Origin: an uncultured Methylococcaceae bacterium
GTDB lineage: Bacteria > Pseudomonadota > Gammaproteobacteria > Methylococcales > Methylomonadaceae
DNA length: 15,903 bases
Assembly (NCBI GenBank): GCA_903939355.1
Contig: CAJAHC010000237.1
Location: 1 to 15,903, forward strand
Reading direction: 5' to 3'
Position 1 is the first letter of the stretch. Each line of letters begins with the position of its first letter. This document shows, piece after piece, positions 14,387 through 15,903 of this stretch. The notes beneath the pieces are model-generated. The model had not been told where the DNA came from. It saw only the letters and a list, made by a program, of their open reading frames with translations, and did not search any database. The position numbers and the translations under genes were made by a program.

Positions 14387-15553
14387 TTAAATTACACGAA
14401 CAGACAATACCCCATCGATAGACCTTATACGCTCCAATATTTCAGGAGGGGCGTCGGCATGAATATCGACCAAAGTGAACGCGTAATCTCCTCGTGACTT
14501 ATTCAAAAGATCCAATATATTGAGTCCAGCCTCACCCAATACAGATGAAATATGACCGACCACACCCGGAACATTTTGATTTGCTATACAAATACGCACA
14601 CCTTCACTACTTGGCGCAACAACAACTTCTGGAAAATTAACCGAATTACGAATACAGCCATACTCCAAAAACTCACGCAACTGATCTGCCACCATGGCCG
14701 CACAATTATCTTCGGCTTCTTCAGTAGATGCTCCCAAATGCGGTAACACAATCGCTCGAGGATGATTTATCAAAGCTGGTGTCGGAAAATCACAAACGTA
14801 GGCATGCAAAGCACCCGAGTCTAGTGCCTCCACAACAGCAGCTTCATCTACCACGCCTGCACGAGAAAAATTAATTAAGGTTGCACCTTTCTTAATATTC
14901 TTTATATGATCTTTGCTAAACAAATTTTTGGTTTTTTCATTCAGCGGTATGTGGAGACTAATCATATCTGCACGAGAAACCAAATCATCAATACCGGTCG
15001 CTGGTATTGCTGATGAAGTGAGTTTCCATGCGTTCTCAAGTGACATGAAGGGATCGAATCCAACAATATTTAAACCTAAGGCAGCCCCAGAATTAGCGAC
15101 TCTAACACCAATCGCACCCAAGCCCAATACGCCCAACGTTCTGCCGGATAATTCAAAGCCGGCAAAATGTTTTTTGTTCTTCTCAATTTCGTTACTAATG
15201 CTCTTCTCGTCACCTTCCAAATTATTTACGAAATTTAACGCAGGAACAATGTTTCTAGCAGCCAAGAGCATTCCAGCAATAGCCAACTCTGCCACTGCAT
15301 TTGAATTAGCACCCGGGGCATTAAATACCGGGATACCACGTTTTGTATACTCATCTACAGGTAAGTTATTTACCCCTGCACCAGCACGACCCACGGCCTT
15401 AAGCGAGGTTGGAATCGACTGCTCATGTAAACTAAAAGAACGTAACATAATAGCATCTGGATTTTCAATTTCCGGACCCACTTTGTAGCGGCTTTCTGGT
15501 AGCCTGTCTAAACCGGCAGGTGATATATTATTGTAGGTCAAAACGTTAAACAT
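14387..15553 (-). CDS. serA: D-3-phosphoglycerate dehydrogenase
   Basis: A 388-residue cytoplasmic enzyme oxidising 3-phosphoglycerate to 3-phosphohydroxypyruvate, first step of serine synthesis; in methanotrophs it can also feed the serine cycle. The NAD-binding motif GVLGLGAIG (141-149) is followed by Asp167 in VGFDPF. Catalytic Arg231 (NFSRAGVVDE) and His272 (LPHLGAST) are present. The Glu usually found in the DVFPTEP region is not visible: the protein reads VCDFPTPAL. Residues about 318-388 form a C-terminal ACT domain (NVPGVVGHISSVLGEAGLNI), typical of the short form and often a site of serine feedback. AAGGG precedes the ATG. The gene appears single, with a 13-bp palindrome 25 bases upstream. 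Confidence 0.94.
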   Translation of the reverse strand: MFNVLTYNNISPAGLDRLPESRYKVGPEIENPDAIMLRSFSLHEQSIPTSLKAVGRAGAGVNNLPVDEYTKRGIPVFNAPGANSNAVAELAIAGMLLAARNIVPALNFVNNLEGDEKSISNEIEKNKKHFAGFELSGRTLGVLGLGAIGVRVANSGAALGLNIVGFDPFMSLENAWKLTSSAIPATGIDDLVSRADMISLHIPLNEKTKNLFSKDHIKNIKKGATLINFSRAGVVDEAAVVEALDSGALHAYVCDFPTPALINHPRAIVLPHLGASTEEAEDNCAAMVADQLREFLEYGCIRNSVNFPEVVVAPSSEGVRICIANQNVPGVVGHISSVLGEAGLNILDLLNKSRGDYAFTLVDIHADAPPEILERIRSIDGVLSVRVI

Positions 15554-15577
15554 CTATTTACCCTTGTTTATTATTAA

Positions 15578-15590
15578 ATTCATAATGAAT
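15578..15590. promoter_or_regulatory. serA: Palindrome ATTCAT-A-ATGAAT upstream of serA
   Basis: Exact 6-bp arms around one base, 25 bases before the serA start. Its position in the leader or core promoter suits an operator. No convincing -35/-10 pair can be assigned. An AT-rich palindrome of this size can occur by chance. Confidence 0.3.
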
Positions 15591-15903
15591 ACACATAGCG
15601 CATTCACGTAACTCGTACCAATTTAGATTAAGCAGAATCTGCCTATAACAGCCCTCCCTCTATCCAAGTTGACGACAATACCTATCTACACAAAAGCTAA
15701 AAGCAATTTCAACGGGTAATTATATCTTTTTTATAAGGCGCATGATTCATTGTTTAGCCTAAAAATCAAAGTCAGCTTAAACATAACTCTTCCCCAAAAA
15801 CTTATTGATTACAACAAGACCATAAAAGAAAATTCAAAACTAATAGAACGCTACTAAATATATCAAGCAGGGGAGTGAGAAGATATTTGGAATTATTCAT
15901 GAG
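15591..15903. other. Non-coding stretch upstream of serA, possible gene start at edge
   Basis: No ORF of note is seen. It includes a compact palindrome GCAGA-A-TCTGC (15632-15642). At the very end, GTG at 15875 after GGGGA, or ATG at 15899 after GGA, could begin a + strand gene running out of the window, but too little is present to judge. Confidence 0.3.

Noticed and set aside
14913..15488. 191-residue ORF opposite serA
   Set aside because: It is fully antisense to a clear serA gene and shows no family motif.

Overview
The window looks like the chromosome of an AT-rich gammaproteobacterium, most likely an aerobic methanotroph or methylotroph of the Methylococcales. This is inference from a PEP-CTERM protein behind a sigma-54 promoter, a Calvin-type class II fructose-bisphosphate aldolase, and codon use rich in A and T. 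There are no RNA genes, CRISPR arrays or intact insertion sequences that I can see.

Layout. Bases 2-1995 (+) hold a tight cluster: the 3' end of an unrecognised gene, a SAM methyltransferase, a secreted YceI protein and the 5' third of a glutathione S-transferase (GST) pseudogene. Bases 2010-3360 hold a strong sigma-54 promoter match, a long leader and a PEP-CTERM protein gene. Just behind it (3359-3430) lies what reads as the last 23 codons of a GST, so the PEP-CTERM unit appears to sit inside the broken GST gene. Bases 3519-4056 (-) hold two small membrane proteins, one of 54 residues. Bases 4220-5260 (-) hold the aldolase. Bases 5388-5556 carry a frame-broken remnant of an EAL domain. Bases 5664-6371 (-) hold a lipoprotein made of two copies of one module plus a Lys-Ala tail. 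Bases 6580-6931 are a degenerate 21-bp periodic region.

The largest block is a minus-strand heavy-metal efflux operon (12678 to 6931): outer-membrane factor, membrane fusion protein, RND pump and a DUF3240 PII-like protein. Every junction overlaps by 1 or 4 bases, so the genes are probably translationally coupled. A short secreted protein of unknown function (12812-13219) precedes it. The pump gene carries a run of nine G near its 5' end, and two compact dyads lie in the leader of the operon. No metal sensor is present in the window, so metal and regulator are not known.

The right end has a Tim44-like membrane protein (+) convergent with serA-type phosphoglycerate dehydrogenase (-), with a perfect 10-bp hairpin between them. 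The last 350 bases are non-coding as far as can be seen.

Most notable: the PEP-CTERM unit inside a dead GST gene, the 21-bp periodic region, the G9 tract in the pump gene, and the decayed EAL domain.
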